Counted from the first letter of the stretch, positions 53,140-64,000 are shown. The stretch is 64,000 nt of DNA from Platanthera guangdongensis (GCA_039583875.1 CM077164.1:64315043-64379042); one strand, 5' to 3'. The notes: a model not told the origin generated them from the sequence alone. Numbers and translations: made by a program.

Positions 53140-54893
53140 CTTGCTAATGGACATTTATCTGCATGTGATTTATAAGACTATTACCAGTATTAATTCTCCG
53201 CTGGGCCGACTCATGACACATATGTAAACGATGAACAAACAACTCAATAGACACATGCCAATGATGCAAACGAAACACGACAGACACAAAACGCTCTCTA
53301 TGGGGCAGTTTGACAATGATCTGGAAATCTATAAAATTAGGTAGCCTATCAGGAGGCTCTCTCGGTGGATCGTAAAAAAACTCATCCAATGTACGACAGG
53401 TGTCCAGGTGACCGTGCGAGACATCAACACTCAATGAGGAGTTCATAAGATGCTAAATGTGTCTTGGGGATTGTGACGCACCAGGAGGCTCAACGGGATG
53501 TATGTATGAAAATTCATCACGGATGCGACGATCACCTGAGTGAATACCAGTAATACCAACGATAGGATGCAACTCAAGAGTATGGTGAGTGTACCTAAAA
53601 AGAAAGAACTCGTCTCTTGGGTCAGCAGGTAGTGCGTGCCAAAACTCATCAAGTGTGCGATGTGTCATAAGATAGGACCTCAAAATATCAGGAGTATGCT
53701 CAAGTGTACTTGAGGAAAGCCCTAAATACTTGATGCTCCACTCAATATCCATTCTCTGGGGCAAGGTCAAGGACGATAGTGGAAGAGTCGTCAATAAATC
53801 GATACTCATAAATGAGTTCACTTGAATCTCATCCTCACCAGGATGTGGTGGCTCATCAGGAGGCTCAATAGGGGGCTCGTCATAGAACTCGTCAATAGGG
53901 TCATGATCCTTTAGATAAGTACCATCGTAAGGGGTAGTGTCCCCATAAATGGGTGAAATAACCACTACATGATAACCACCAAGCTCTTGGCCCTTGGTCG
54001 TGATGTAGCTCGGGACAATGACATGGGGAGAGTGACATAGACCAATTCTCAAGAATGGATCTATAGGTGCAGTGCCAGTAAATGAGTCTATAGTAGAGGT
54101 GCTAACTAACTCAGGGCATGACAGAAGAAGGGGTGTAGGTGAGGGACACATCACTATTGAATCAATAGGTCGCTCAAATTCACTCTCAGTTAGGGTCACA
54201 AGAGACGAGTCAGAAATAAATGACAGACCGCTCACCGGACTAAGTACCTCACCGGGTTGCGAGAAATCCATGTTAGGTGTCATTTCTATCGCGTCTGAAG
54301 GAACAATGGTAGGCAAAGTGCTGACCTCGACATGAGAGGGACTCGTACTGTGGAGGTCAATGTGTGAATCCAATCGACCGGCCCTTGCGGATCTCAAGGA
54401 CTGTTCATGATGGAGGGCGAGCTGATATGTCTGTTCAAGGGATTTTGAGCTATGATAAACCAACTCAGTACGTATGTCAGATCGATGTCCCGACCGAAAT
54501 CGGGAAGTGGTCATGGCTGAATCCTCTCAGATGTCACTCCTCGTAATTAACTCATCAAAACGATCCATGTACTCAACGACAAACATGAATCCTTGTTGAA
54601 GAGAAAAATAATTGCTCGAGCAAGCAACTTCGATACGATGAAGGCAAATACCTTTGACACAACATACGCTTCATATCCGCCCAATTAGTGATGCGATGAA
54701 CACGATCTATCTCGCGGGTCCTCTCAATGCTAGACCAATACACTCTAGCCTGATCTAGAAGCCTAAGTTTTGCAAACTGGATGCGCCGCTCACCGAATAA
54801 CTCAAAATGATCGTGATCTCTCTCAAAATGTCTATCCTCATAATAATCATCCCTAAGGTAATTGAGTCGTGTTAAAGGATCAACACGATCCAC
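53140..54893 (-). pseudogene. Gag-only Ty3/gypsy-like coding region
   Basis: The minus frame at 54573-54893 has FELFGERRIQFAKLRLLDQA, WADMKRMLCQRYLPSSYR and LLEQLF, a Retrotrans_gag domain. After a frameshift near 54560 a 353-codon frame (53453-54514) starts with the gag end (SLEQTYQLALHHEQSLR). It continues as an acidic, Pro/Ser-rich tail with no zinc knuckle, protease or RT. The tail has repeats of the form DEFxxxPPxEPPD (for example IDEFYDEPPIEPPDEPP, RIRDEFSYIHPVEPPG and, in 53144-53446, RTLDEFFYDPPREPPDR). It resembles the non-autonomous 'LTR plus gag only' class of plant elements (TR-GAG). Whether the LTR at 55181-55410 belongs to it is open. Confidence 0.62.
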
Positions 54894-55180
54894 TCGCGTG
54901 TATCGATATGGGTGACGACAATCATGATACTGATCGTCTTTAGCATAATAGGGTCATGTTGGTGGATCAACATGATCTCTGAAAATGGTGTGCTGCGATC
55001 GAGAATAATTATCGTAATAACGTGAGAATCTCCTTGAAGGGTCACTAACTGAGTGGGTGTAAGTGGACTCGGGATCCTCAAATAGAGAATAGAATATTGG
55101 TGATACCTAGCCATGAAGAAACCTATAGACTCTACAATTACGTATCAAATGAGTGCTCAAAATCTGACTTTGATACCACT
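54894..55180 (-). other. Leader between gag and LTR, with tRNA-Met-like primer site
   Basis: The minus strand at 55178-55166 reads TGGTATCAAAGTC, close to the tRNA-Met primer site, two bases inside the LTR to its right. The rest up to gag is frameshifted or untranslated. Confidence 0.55.
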
Positions 55181-55410
55181 TGACGGTAGGACGAATCTAT
55201 AAGCGGCAGATGAACGATGTCCTAACCCTAATGCAATGCAAACAGAGAAATCAAATTAAGCGATAAATAATTAAATTACACTGATAATTTTAGCAAAAAC
55301 AACATAAATCTTTATACAAGCATGTTTAGGCTTTCAATTGTGAATGAAATTGTATATTAATAGGGCAAACATAGTTGGCTCTGCTTACAACACCTATTAA
55401 TATTACAACA
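55181..55410 (-). repeat. LTR, 230 bp
   Basis: Minus strand begins TGTTGTAATATTAATAGG and ends CCGTCA, so it has TG...CA ends. It is preceded (minus reading) by the end of a copia RNase H and a poor polypurine tract (CTTGAGCAG), and followed by a primer site. No second copy was found in the window. Confidence 0.55.
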
Positions 55411-56229
55411 CTGCTCAAGATTGGCGAAAGATATTCATTAAGCACATCTTGTCACAACCCTTGATCATATCCTCTGAATTAAGTCCCTTGGTCAAACAAT
55501 CTGCAACTTGATCCTTAGTCGTGACGTGACTCAACTTCAGCAGCCCACTATCGAGTTTTTCCTTTATGAAAAACCTATCAATCTCTATATGCTTGGTTCA
55601 ATCATATTGGAATGGATTATTTGCCATACTGATGACTGACTGACTGTCACACTACAACTTCATCCTATCTCCTTGATCCAACTTCAACTCAACAAGCATC
55701 CCTTTCAGCTACATGAGCTCTGCAATCCCTAATGCCGCGACTCTGTACTCTGCATCTGCTGTCGATCTAGCCGCTACTGACTGTTTCTTTCTCCTCCAGA
55801 AGACCAAGTTGCCTCCCACAAATATGTAATAGCCTGAAGTTGACCTCCTGTCATCCGCACAGCTTGCCCAATCAGAGTCGCAGTAGCCCTCAATCTTCAT
55901 GTGCCAGTTTCTTCTGAACGGCAGATCCTTTCCAGGAGCATTCTTCAAGTACCGCAAAATCTGGTACACCGCATCCATATGACCCTTCCTTGGGTCATGC
56001 ATGTAGCGGCTCACCACGCTTATAGAGAAGGAGATGTCCGGGCGAGTGTAGCTCAAGTAAATCAACTTTCCAACTAGCCTTTGATACATCTTACGATCCA
56101 CTTGTTCCCCGGCCTCAGCACTCAGTTTGCACTTCTGATCGATTGGTGTCACAGCAGGTTTGCACCCCAACATCCCTGTTTTTGTGAGATCTAAGACGTA
56201 TTTTCTTTGGGAAAGGACTATCCCATCTG
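55411..56229 (-). pseudogene. Copia-4: RT end and RNase H fragment
   Basis: Minus reading gives GIVLSQRKYVLDL, MYQRLVGKLIYLSYTRPDIS, SRYMHDPRKGHMDAVYQILR, CDSDWASCADDRRSTSGYY and WRRKKQSVAARSTADAEYR. After a stop near 55709 it continues with CDSQSVISMANNPFQYD, TKHIEIDRFFIKEKL and VADCLTKGL. The upstream RT is cut at 56229 by the Tekay LTR, so its other half would lie beyond the right edge of the window. Confidence 0.85.
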
Positions 56230-57290
56230 TGTCAAAACCCGTATTTTCTCCGAATTTGAGAAGTATCAGAGTATGAGAAAACACGCGTCGTGATGCCACA
56301 TCGAGCAGGGGATAACTGTCGACGCTCAGACGAACACCATCTAACTAGACTATGAAATTCATAAGTTTAATGATTAGAAAAAAATCAGTTTTATTTTAAG
56401 GGCCGTATCCCTCGGCTCAGTGGATCACCTAGTCCACAGTTTAAAAACTATACTTATACGCAGCGGACAATATTTTATTTATATTTGACATCCTATGAGA
56501 GTGCATAAGTGACCCCCGAGGTCAACTTATACTATGCAAGACTCTAGATTTATTTTATATTATAAGTAAGAAAATGATCTTTTTTTTACGTTGCTTGGAA
56601 AATAGTGTATGAGTTTTATAAACATGTTGATCATGAGATATACTTATAATAGTGTTTTTAGGTTTAAAAATAACTAGCAACCTATCATAAATCTTCTCAA
56701 GAGCAAATAGACTATCTCCAGAAAGGTAGCAAAAAAAGAAACATATCTAGTATCATAAGTAAAAACCACCAGCGGATGTCAACAACCTGACACGAACCCA
56801 CTGGCGAACATGTATGTCTGTAAGAAAAAAAGAAAACTACCTCACAAAATCAAAGAGGAAGATCCCAGCAACAACACAACAAAACTAGCCGCCTACTCGG
56901 CTACTAATCAGAACCTGAGGCATTCAGAGAAGAAAAGAATACCTCAGCAAATAAACAAGAAAATCTGAATAAGAGCATTATATCAAAATGGAACTAAGGA
57001 GAGTAAGAAAATATGACAGTAAAAGTTAGTGCTGTCCAAAGTAAGCCAAAGTACACCAAGCACAAGGAAACAACAACAAGCCCTACTCAAATCCTGCAGA
57101 GGCTACAAGGCAAAAGAAAAGAGAACTTGCCACAATATGCTGCATTCTACAAGGAAGAAACACCTAACAATCATAATTTGTGAGTTAATGACAATAGTAA
57201 ACAACATGCACCTGAGTTGGTGACCAAAAACAGTCCCCCAAACAAAACAGTTCCAACTAAAAATTCACTGTATCAGCACAAGACCAACAC

Positions 57291-57376
57291 ATACCCAGCC
57301 CGTACCTGGGATTAAAAGGTGGCGGCCACGACAATACCCAACCCGTACCTGGGATTAAAAGGTGGCGGCCACAACT
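57291..57376. repeat. Tandem duplication, 43 bp x 2
   Basis: 'ccgtacctgggattaaaagg' with 'tggcggccac' occurs twice, 43 bp apart, inside the Tekay LTR. Confidence 0.8.
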
Positions 57377-57539
57377 CGCACACAAAACCATCCCACTCCT
57401 TTAGAGTGTCAAAACACCACTACCTGCCATAACCGACGATTCGGCGTTCAGGAAAAATAGCCGACAAACAACCCCAAACCCAACGGGATTCACTCGGGAA
57501 AACAAGGGAAGACAGGGAAAAATCGTCGAACACAGCTTA

Positions 57540-57950
57540 CAGGAATCGTCGAGCTCAGTTCGACGATTTTTCGTCGAACTCAGGACACAGGGAAACACCG
57601 ATCTTAGTTCGACGATTTTCGTCGAACTCAGATTGACGACCTTCGTCGATCTCAGGCAATCGGAGATCGTCGATCTCCGTTCGACGATCTTCGTCGAACT
57701 CAGATCGACGATCTTCGTCGAACACAGACAGTCGGGGATCGTCGATCCCAGTTCGACGATTGTCGTCGAACTCAGATCGACGATCTTCGTCGAACTCAGA
57801 CAGCCGGGGATTGTCGATCCCAGTTCGACGATTGTCGTCGAACTCAGATCGACGATCTTCGTCGATCTAAGGCAGCCGGAGATCGTCGATCTCAGTTCGA
57901 CGATTTCCGTCGAACTCAGATCGACGATCTTTGTCGATCTGGCAGCGTTG
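57540..57950. repeat. 72-bp hairpin-rich tandem array in the Tekay LTR
   Basis: The word 'cagatcgacgatcttcgtcg' or a close variant recurs at 57629, 57701, 57773, 57845 and 57917, an exact 72-bp period. Each unit contains three short inverted repeats: gttcgacga/tcgtcgaac, agatcgacga/tcgtcgatct and ggatc/gatcc. Because of the symmetry, both strands show open frames of repeats; these are not genes. Confidence 0.9.
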
Positions 57951-59175
57951 AGTGCACTCAACGCTGTCAACACTACCCACAGAACTTCTGCAAACATTAA
58001 AATCTAATGCTACCTAACTTACTGGGCAACGACTGCCAACATGAAGGTCAATTCCAGCACTCATCTTCACTACCCCAGCACCCGAACTGGGCAAACTTAA
58101 CAGCAAGGAAGGAATAAGAAGAAAGCTAAATACTACCCAATCCGAGATAATAAGTGACAATTTAATAAAAAATCAAGATTACAGCGGCCCGACCAAAAAC
58201 CTGGAGTTCCAGAACTTGAGAAAGTAAGAAAAAAAAACATAGAGGGACATTCATGGTTCTAGATCCGATGTTCAGTAAGTTTGGAATAGGCCTAAGGGTT
58301 CAAGATCCACATGATTTTTGACGGGAAAACAGAGCAAAATAAAAGATCTCAGGCTAAATGTATGTTAACAGCAAATGCGAACAAAAAAAGGAGAAAAACT
58401 CGGCAAGGGTAGGAGCACCACTTGCCTCAAATTCCAGCGAAGCTTGGTCGGCCCCTTCCTCTCACCCGGCACCAGCAGCACAGTACAAGACGAAAATTTC
58501 GTCGAGGTGTAGGTCTAGGCGAGAGCAAACCAAATCCGCCTTCGAAATCGAATTCCGCCCGCTAAAACTCCGGGAATCGGCGGTGGAAGGCAAGGGCAGC
58601 CCGCCAGTTTTCCTCTCTTGCACAGGGACGGCGGTTGTATTCCGAAAAGACAAAGAACATCAACAGTGACTTTTCTAAATAAGACTATATATAGATATCG
58701 GCTAAATCCCAAATATTTTCTATTCTTAGCCAATCCAAACGCTGCCAGCCACCTATTCACCATAACTGCTACTATATAAACAAAATATCTATATATAATA
58801 TATAATATCGCATTAATATAAATAAAATACAAAACAACGCGAAACCCGAACATCCTCGGAATTCGACGAAATTTGCATCGTAGCTAAATACCCACGCTAC
58901 AAACACAACGGCGGAGTCGAAATCAACTTTCGACGAACAAAACTCGGGTTATCACTAACCAAAGCCAAAACACAAGCATCCCCCGAGAGCCCTCACCGGT
59001 CACCAAAACAGACCCGGCTTGTTAGGGAATCTTGCCAAAAAGGCTACCAACAACCACACAAGGAACTTAAAGAGCTAAGATCACGCTCTAACAAACGGCA
59101 CATGCCGGAAACGCGTCAACGTAACGCCAAACGAGAATTAAATAATCGCAGAAAAAATCGGGGGCGTTACAGTCA

Positions 59176-59188
59176 CTCCCCCTAAAAG
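59176..59188 (-). promoter_or_regulatory. Tekay-1 polypurine tract
   Basis: Minus strand CTTTTAGGGGGAG directly before the LTR start. Confidence 0.75.
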
Positions 59189-59281
59189 AAAGTTTCGTCC
59201 CGAAACTTTACGTACACAACTTCTACTATAGAAGGAAAGTAACAAAACAAGAGCTACTAGAAAGAAAACGTACCAATCAAA

Positions 59282-62200
59282 TCAAGGGAACAGATGAGGG
59301 TGAGCCTCCCTCATAGCCGACTCTAGATCCCAAGTCGCGCTTTCCAAATCCCGATTCTTCCATAGAACTTTCACCATCGGGATAGACTTTGTCCGCAGCA
59401 CCCGATCTTGAGTATCCAAGATGCGGACCGGTACCTCAACATATGAAAGATTAGGCTCCAACTGGGGCACAACATCCAATACTTGCCCACTGCTTCGCAC
59501 ACACTTCCGTAATTGGCTTACATGAAATACATTATGAACACCTGAGAAGTTTGTCGGCAAATCCAGCTTATATGCTGACACGCTAATTCGCTCAACAATC
59601 TTAAACGGGCCCACATACCTCGGATCCAATTTCCGGTTCTTACCGAACCTCTTAACACCAACCATCGGGGAAACCTTAAGAAACACAAGGTCCCCTACAG
59701 AAAACTCCAAGTCAGACCTACGCCAGTTGGCTTTCTTCTCATATCTCTCCTGAGCTATACGAAGCTTTTCTCGAATAAGCTTCACTGCGACTCCCATTTC
59801 CTCGAGCGCATCCGGGACCAGCACAGGCCTCTCACCGACCTCGGTCCAAAATAAGGGAGTTCTGCAACGCCTCCCATACAAAGCTTCAAACGGAGCCATT
59901 TGCAAGCTCTCCTGGTAATTGTTGTTGTATGCAAATTCCATAAGCCGCAAACGCTCATCCCACGCTCCACCGTAGTCCAAGATGTAGCACCTGATCATAT
60001 CCTCAACTATCTGGTTCACTCGCTCAGTCTGACCATTGGTCTGAGGGTGGTAAGCTGTAAAATATCTCAAATCTGTACCCAAACCCTCTTGCAGACTCCA
60101 GAAGCGAGATGTAAAACCGGAGTCTCGATCCGAAATGATGCTAACTGGCACACCGTGTAATCTGATGACCTCGTTCAAGTACTGCTCTGCTATCTTCTTC
60201 ATCGGGTAATCTATCTTATAGGGTACGAAGTGCGCACACTTCGTCAATCGATCCACGATCACCCAAACTGAATCAAATCCCCTTGGATATCTCGGTAAGC
60301 CCGTAATGAAGTCCATAGAAATACTCTCCCACTTTCAAGTCGGGATCTCCAACGGAGTCAACTTGCCACAAGGCCTTCCATGATCGGCCTTCACACGCTT
60401 GCAAGTGTGGCACTCAGCAACAAATCGGGCTATATCACCCTTCATCCCATACCACCAGACAATCTGCTTCAATTCATGATACATCTTTGTAGATCCTGGA
60501 TGGTAGACAACACTGGATCCATGAGCCTCTCTGCAAATCATACCCCTGATGTCTCCAACAGCGGGGATGCAAAACCTGCCGCGGTACTTCAAGGTACCCG
60601 CATCATCGATAGAAAAATCCGGCAACTCCCCTCTCTCAGTCCTGAGATATAAGTGCAGAAGATCCGGATCATTCTTCTGGTGCAACCTGGTAAGTGAAAT
60701 CCAAGACGGCTTTGCCACTGGCAAACTGCTCTGCATGTCACAGCGTCCCACAGAGATATCCATCACGAGGAACTCTTCCACTAAACGATCGGCGGTGAGA
60801 TTAAAGATCTTCCCCGTCTTCCGGCTCAGGGCGTCGGCCACCACATTTGTCTTGCCCGGATGATACTGTATCTCCACATCATAATCGGCCACATACTTTA
60901 GCCATCGCCGCTGGCGCAGATTCAACTCCTTCTGTGTGAACACGTACTTTAGACTTTTATGATCTGTGAAGATCTTGCACTGAGCACCATAAAGTAGATG
61001 CCTCCACAACTTTAGCGCATAAATCACCGCTGCAAACTCAAGGTCATGCGTAGGGTAATTTCTCTCATAAGTCTTTAGTTGTCTTGACCCATACACAATC
61101 ACTTTTCCAGCCTGCATCAAAACGCAACCCAGACCAACATGCGAAGCATCCACATACACATCATACTCCGCACCCTCAGTAGGTAGGGTCAGAACAGGAG
61201 CAGTGCACAATCTGTTCTTTAGTTCTAGGAAGGCTTCTTCGCACTTCTCGCTCCAAACAAAGGCCGTGTTCTTCTGAGTCAACTTGGTCAAAGGTGCAGC
61301 CAGGGTGGAGAAACCCTCCACGAACCTCCTGTAGTAGCCGACCAACCCTAGGAAGCTTCTAATCTCCTTGGGCGTGCCCGACCTGCTCCAATCCATCACT
61401 GCTGCGATCTTTTCCGGGTCGACCGAGATCCCATCCTTATTCACCACGTGGCCCAGAAACGAGACCTGAGGCAACCAAAATTCACACTTGCTCAGCTTGG
61501 CGAATAACTTGTGGTTCCTTAACTCCGATAGAACCAAGCGCAGATGCTGCTCTTGCTCCTCAGCACTGCGAGAGTAGATCAACACATCATCGATGAATAT
61601 CACAACGAACTTGTCTTGGAAGTCCTTGAACACCCGGTTCATCATATCCATGAAAGCTGATGGTGCGTTGGTCAAACCAAACGACATCACTAGAAACTCG
61701 AAGTGTCCATGCCTCGATCTAAACGCAGTCCGTGGAATATCTGCCTCACGGATCCTGAGCTGATGATAGCCAGAACGAAGATCGATCTTGGAAAACACCG
61801 TGCTACCACGCAACTGATCAAATAAGTCATCAATCCTCGGCAGAGGGCATCTGTTCTTAATGGTGACTTTGTTCAGCTCCCTATAATCGATGCACAGCCT
61901 CATCGACCCATCCTTCTTCTTCACAAATAGAACATGAGCACCCCAAGGCGACGAACTCTGCCTGATAAAGCCTTTTGCCAACAACTCGTCCAACTGGACT
62001 CGCAACTCCTCCAACTCACGAGGGGCCATCCGGTAAGGCGCCTTAGCAATAGGACGCGTACCCGGTTCCAAATCAATCACAAACTCAACATCCCGCTCGG
62101 GGGGAAGACCAGGAAGGTCATCAGGAAAAACATCAGAGAAACCACGAACCACAGGAATCTCCTTCAAGCGCGGTACACTGACAGCAGTCCCAACCACCGA

Positions 62201-62637
62201 GACTAAACAAGCAAAACAATCAGAATGAAACAACTTCTGAGCACATACCGCAGAAATGATAGGAGAATCCTGGCACGGATCAGCATACACACTTCCAGGC
62301 TGACCGTTGTCCTTGATGAAGTCCAAGCGTTTCCCTTTACACTGAATAATCGCATCATACTTAGACAACCAGTTCATGCCCAGAATAACATCGAAGTCCT
62401 CTAGATCGATCATCTTCAAGTCTGCCTTCGCAAGAAAGTCCCCCAACAAAACAGGGCAATCCAAAATGCCCAAATCTGATAACACAGATTCACCAGAAGG
62501 GAACTTGACGCGGAAGGTATCACGAACTTGATCTAGAATCAACCGATATCGCTCTACAAAAGCTCTAGCTACAAACGAGTGGGTAGCGCCAGAGTCGAAC
62601 AGAACACGCGCCCAGCGATTCTTTACCTTAAATTTTC
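59282..62637 (-). CDS. Tekay-1 pol (protease, RT, RNase H, integrase, chromodomain), one stop
   Basis: The minus frame from 62637 holds protease ([15 protein letters not shown]), RT with [34 protein letters not shown] and catalytic [10 protein letters not shown], RNase H ([30 protein letters not shown]), and the integrase finger ([18 protein letters not shown]). The core has [27 protein letters not shown] and [15 protein letters not shown]. The C-terminal [11 protein letters not shown] is followed by [12 protein letters not shown]...[18 protein letters not shown], a chromodomain-like end of the Tekay kind. A single TGA at about 60332-60334, between 'LEIPT' and 'KWESISMDF', replaces a tryptophan. 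All catalytic residues I can check are present. Confidence 0.9.
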
Positions 62638-62729
62638 CTATAGGAGTACATAAGCAACTAAGGAACCACCAAGACAAAAACTGTAACCATTCTAGAAAAT
62701 AAAACTTTCAGGCTAGGAAAACAACTAAC
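62638..62729 (-). other. Predicted 92-nt intron between Tekay-1 gag and pol
   Basis: On the minus strand, gag reads ...CTCAG|GTTAGTTG, giving an immediate TAG if unspliced. The interval ends TCCTATAG|GAAAATTT. Removing it joins gag and pol in one frame, because a codon is split G|GA. The interval is T-rich like plant introns. The alternative is a simple loss of frame or a programmed frameshift. Confidence 0.5.
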
Positions 62730-63981
62730 CTGAGATGACCTGAGTCGAAGTTTGAGCCTCCTTGGAAGAGATCATGTTCAACTTTCCTTTGCTCTTGTCC
62801 ACACGCTGAGGCGGAGGTAAAACCTGAAGTGGAACTGCTTGAAGAACAGGCTGGACCTGAGGACACCTTGTCTTGATATGGCCCTTCTGTCCACACTGAT
62901 AGCAGACTTTATCCTTGGACCAGCACTGGGCAGCATCATGCCCGGGTCGCTTGCAAACAGAACATGAAACATCCTTCCTAGGAGCATCTTGAATAGCATG
63001 AACTTGCTCCTTCCTCTGAGCTCCCGCCTTCTTGAAACACCTCTCAACAGGGTGGCCTGACCGGCCACAAAAGCTACACACTACCTTGCTCTTCTTTACC
63101 GAAGCAGCATCGAGTACCTGGGGGTTCTTCTCTTCAGCAGACTTCCTCTTGTCCTTCCTCATTTGCTGGCCTCTGTTCTTTGCGGTCTCAATTGCCTCCA
63201 CTTTCAGAGCAGCCTCCACTACCCCTGCATAAGTCTCTGATCCATAAGCACTGGCCAACTGCTGAACCTCGCTCCTCAAGCCACCAAGGAACCGCTTGAC
63301 TCGATCAGCCTCAATACTCACCAACCTAGGAGCAAACCGGCTCAACTTACTGAACTCTATCTCGTACTCACTGACCGTGAGTTGCCTCTCCTTCAGGTGA
63401 AGGAAGTCGTTCATTAGTCGGTCACGCTCGACCGAAGGCAGGAACTTCCTCAACAGCATCTCCTTGAATAATCCCCAAGAGCAACCAGCCACCAAGCTCT
63501 CATTTTCCCTAAGCCACCAGCTCTTAGCCAAACCCTTTAGCTGATAGGCGGCTATGATCACTCTCTGATCATCTGCAACACCGGAGTACGAGAACATCTC
63601 TTTCATGGAGATCAGCCAATCATCTATGACCATGAAATCTGCCTTCCCATCATATGTAGGAGGGCTAAGTCTCTGAAACTGAGAAATAAAGACCATCTCT
63701 GCTGGCACCACCACTGGAGGTCTCAGGGGAGCAGGAGGGGGAGGAGCAGCTAACCCTCCTGCAGGGGCTTGCACCTCCTGAGTCTGTCCTGCCACAACTG
63801 CCACCAGAGACTGGATCTGGGCCTGCATCTCCACCAACTGCCTGGTCAAGGAATCGTTGCTCTGTCGCAGGCTCTCGATCACCGCATCACTCTGCGCTCC
63901 TGAGGACTCACCCTCAGACAGGGGAGTCGACCTAGTCGAAGGACGTCTCACCATCCTAAAACCATAAAAACTGAGGTCCAA
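62725..63981 (-). CDS. Tekay-1 gag with three zinc knuckles
   Basis: The 418-codon minus frame begins at 63981, though a start at the second ATG (MVRRPSTRSTPLSEGE, about 63954) is as likely. The Gag domain has FQRLSPPTYDGKADFMVIDD, WWLRENESLVAGCSWGLFKE and YEIEFSKLSRFAPRLVSIEA. It carries three CCHC knuckles: CSFCGRSGHPVERC, CSVCKRPGHDAAQC and CYQCGQKGHIKTRC; one or two is more usual. It would assemble the particle and bind RNA. No lesion is visible before the gag/pol junction. Confidence 0.88.
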   Translation of the reverse strand: MDLSFYGFRMVRRPSTRSTPLSEGESSGAQSDAVIESLRQSNDSLTRQLVEMQAQIQSLVAVVAGQTQEVQAPAGGLAAPPPPAPLRPPVVVPAEMVFISQFQRLSPPTYDGKADFMVIDDWLISMKEMFSYSGVADDQRVIIAAYQLKGLAKSWWLRENESLVAGCSWGLFKEMLLRKFLPSVERDRLMNDFLHLKERQLTVSEYEIEFSKLSRFAPRLVSIEADRVKRFLGGLRSEVQQLASAYGSETYAGVVEAALKVEAIETAKNRGQQMRKDKRKSAEEKNPQVLDAASVKKSKVVCSFCGRSGHPVERCFKKAGAQRKEQVHAIQDAPRKDVSCSVCKRPGHDAAQCWSKDKVCYQCGQKGHIKTRCPQVQPVLQAVPLQVLPPPQRVDKSKGKLNMISSKEAQTSTQVISG

Positions 63982-64000
63982 ACCTAGTACAACAGTTGGA

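Larger units (their letters stand above)
56230..59175 (-). repeat. Tekay-1 3' LTR, about 2.9 kb
   Basis: Read on the minus strand it begins TGACTGTAACGCCCCCG just after the polypurine tract and ends GGTTTTGACA at the copia junction. Long LTRs are normal for Tekay elements. It contains a 43-bp duplication (57291-57376) and a 72-bp hairpin-rich array (57540-57950). The left end is inferred from the junction, because the matching 5' LTR is not in the window. Confidence 0.75.
56230..64000 (-). mobile_element. Tekay-1: chromovirus (Del/Tekay type), continues past the window
   Basis: 3' LTR at 56230-59175, polypurine tract at 59176-59188, pol 59282-62637, gag 62725-63981, and the 5' LTR is off the right edge. 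It is inserted in Copia-4 at 56229. Domain order is gag, protease, RT, RNase H, integrase, chromodomain-like tail. Coding is unusually intact for this window: one TGA in the integrase and a gag/pol junction that looks like an intron. Confidence 0.88.

Noticed and set aside
57401..58007. Long repeat-containing ORFs on both strands of the Tekay LTR
   Set aside because: The hairpin symmetry and 72-bp period (a multiple of three) keep both strands open; there is no promoter or homologue.
1..64000. A bacterial-style defence or biosynthetic system
   Set aside because: The sequence is plant nuclear DNA made of retrotransposons. No operons, ribosome sites or prokaryotic gene families are present.

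Overview
This window is plant nuclear DNA from a repeat-rich angiosperm genome. It is built almost entirely of LTR retrotransposons inserted into one another. Evidence for a plant includes plant-type copia and chromovirus pol domains, tRNA-Met and tRNA-Phe primer sites, hAT elements with 8-bp target duplications, and an orphan plant MSI-type WD40 exon with GT/AG splice borders. The sequence does not allow a species or family to be named, and no intact host gene was found.

Layout. 1-2974: AT-rich DNA with a coding-like remnant, a local duplication and a foldback element. 2975-8523: Copia-1 (minus strand, decayed), split in RNase H by a 951-bp hAT element carrying a possible SUVH-like gene fragment. 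8739-8863: an orphan WD40 exon. 10545-42420: a four-level nest. A chromovirus remnant (minus) is split by Copia-2 (plus, 11502-40701). Copia-2 is split by Tat-1 (plus, 14144-39733). The 5' LTR of Tat-1 is split by Tat-2 (minus, 14645-24768). 43425-43850: a second foldback copy. 44943-52320: a Ty3/gypsy gag remnant split by Copia-3 (45411-51736), which itself carries a second hAT element. 53140-56229: a Gag-only region, an LTR and a copia RNase H fragment, all on the minus strand. 56230-64000: a fairly intact Tekay-type chromovirus (minus) that runs off the right edge.

The most informative part is the pair of Tat-lineage elements. Both have tRNA-Phe primer sites, pol with a second RNase H, a tandem-repeat 3' region, and two genes on the opposite strand between pol and the 3' LTR. 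These antisense genes have TATA-like boxes and predicted introns. In gene B the two intron phases are the same in both copies; in gene A one of two clearly matches. Tat-1 has expanded its 3' repeat into about 44 copies of an 86-bp unit. Tat-2 carries related repeats as four 200-bp dimeric units and has lost gag and protease. All coding regions in the nest carry stops or frameshifts, so they are annotated as pseudogenes.

All coordinates come from reading the sequence by eye. LTR ends and target duplications were checked base by base where stated. Domain boundaries inside decayed ORFs are approximate.
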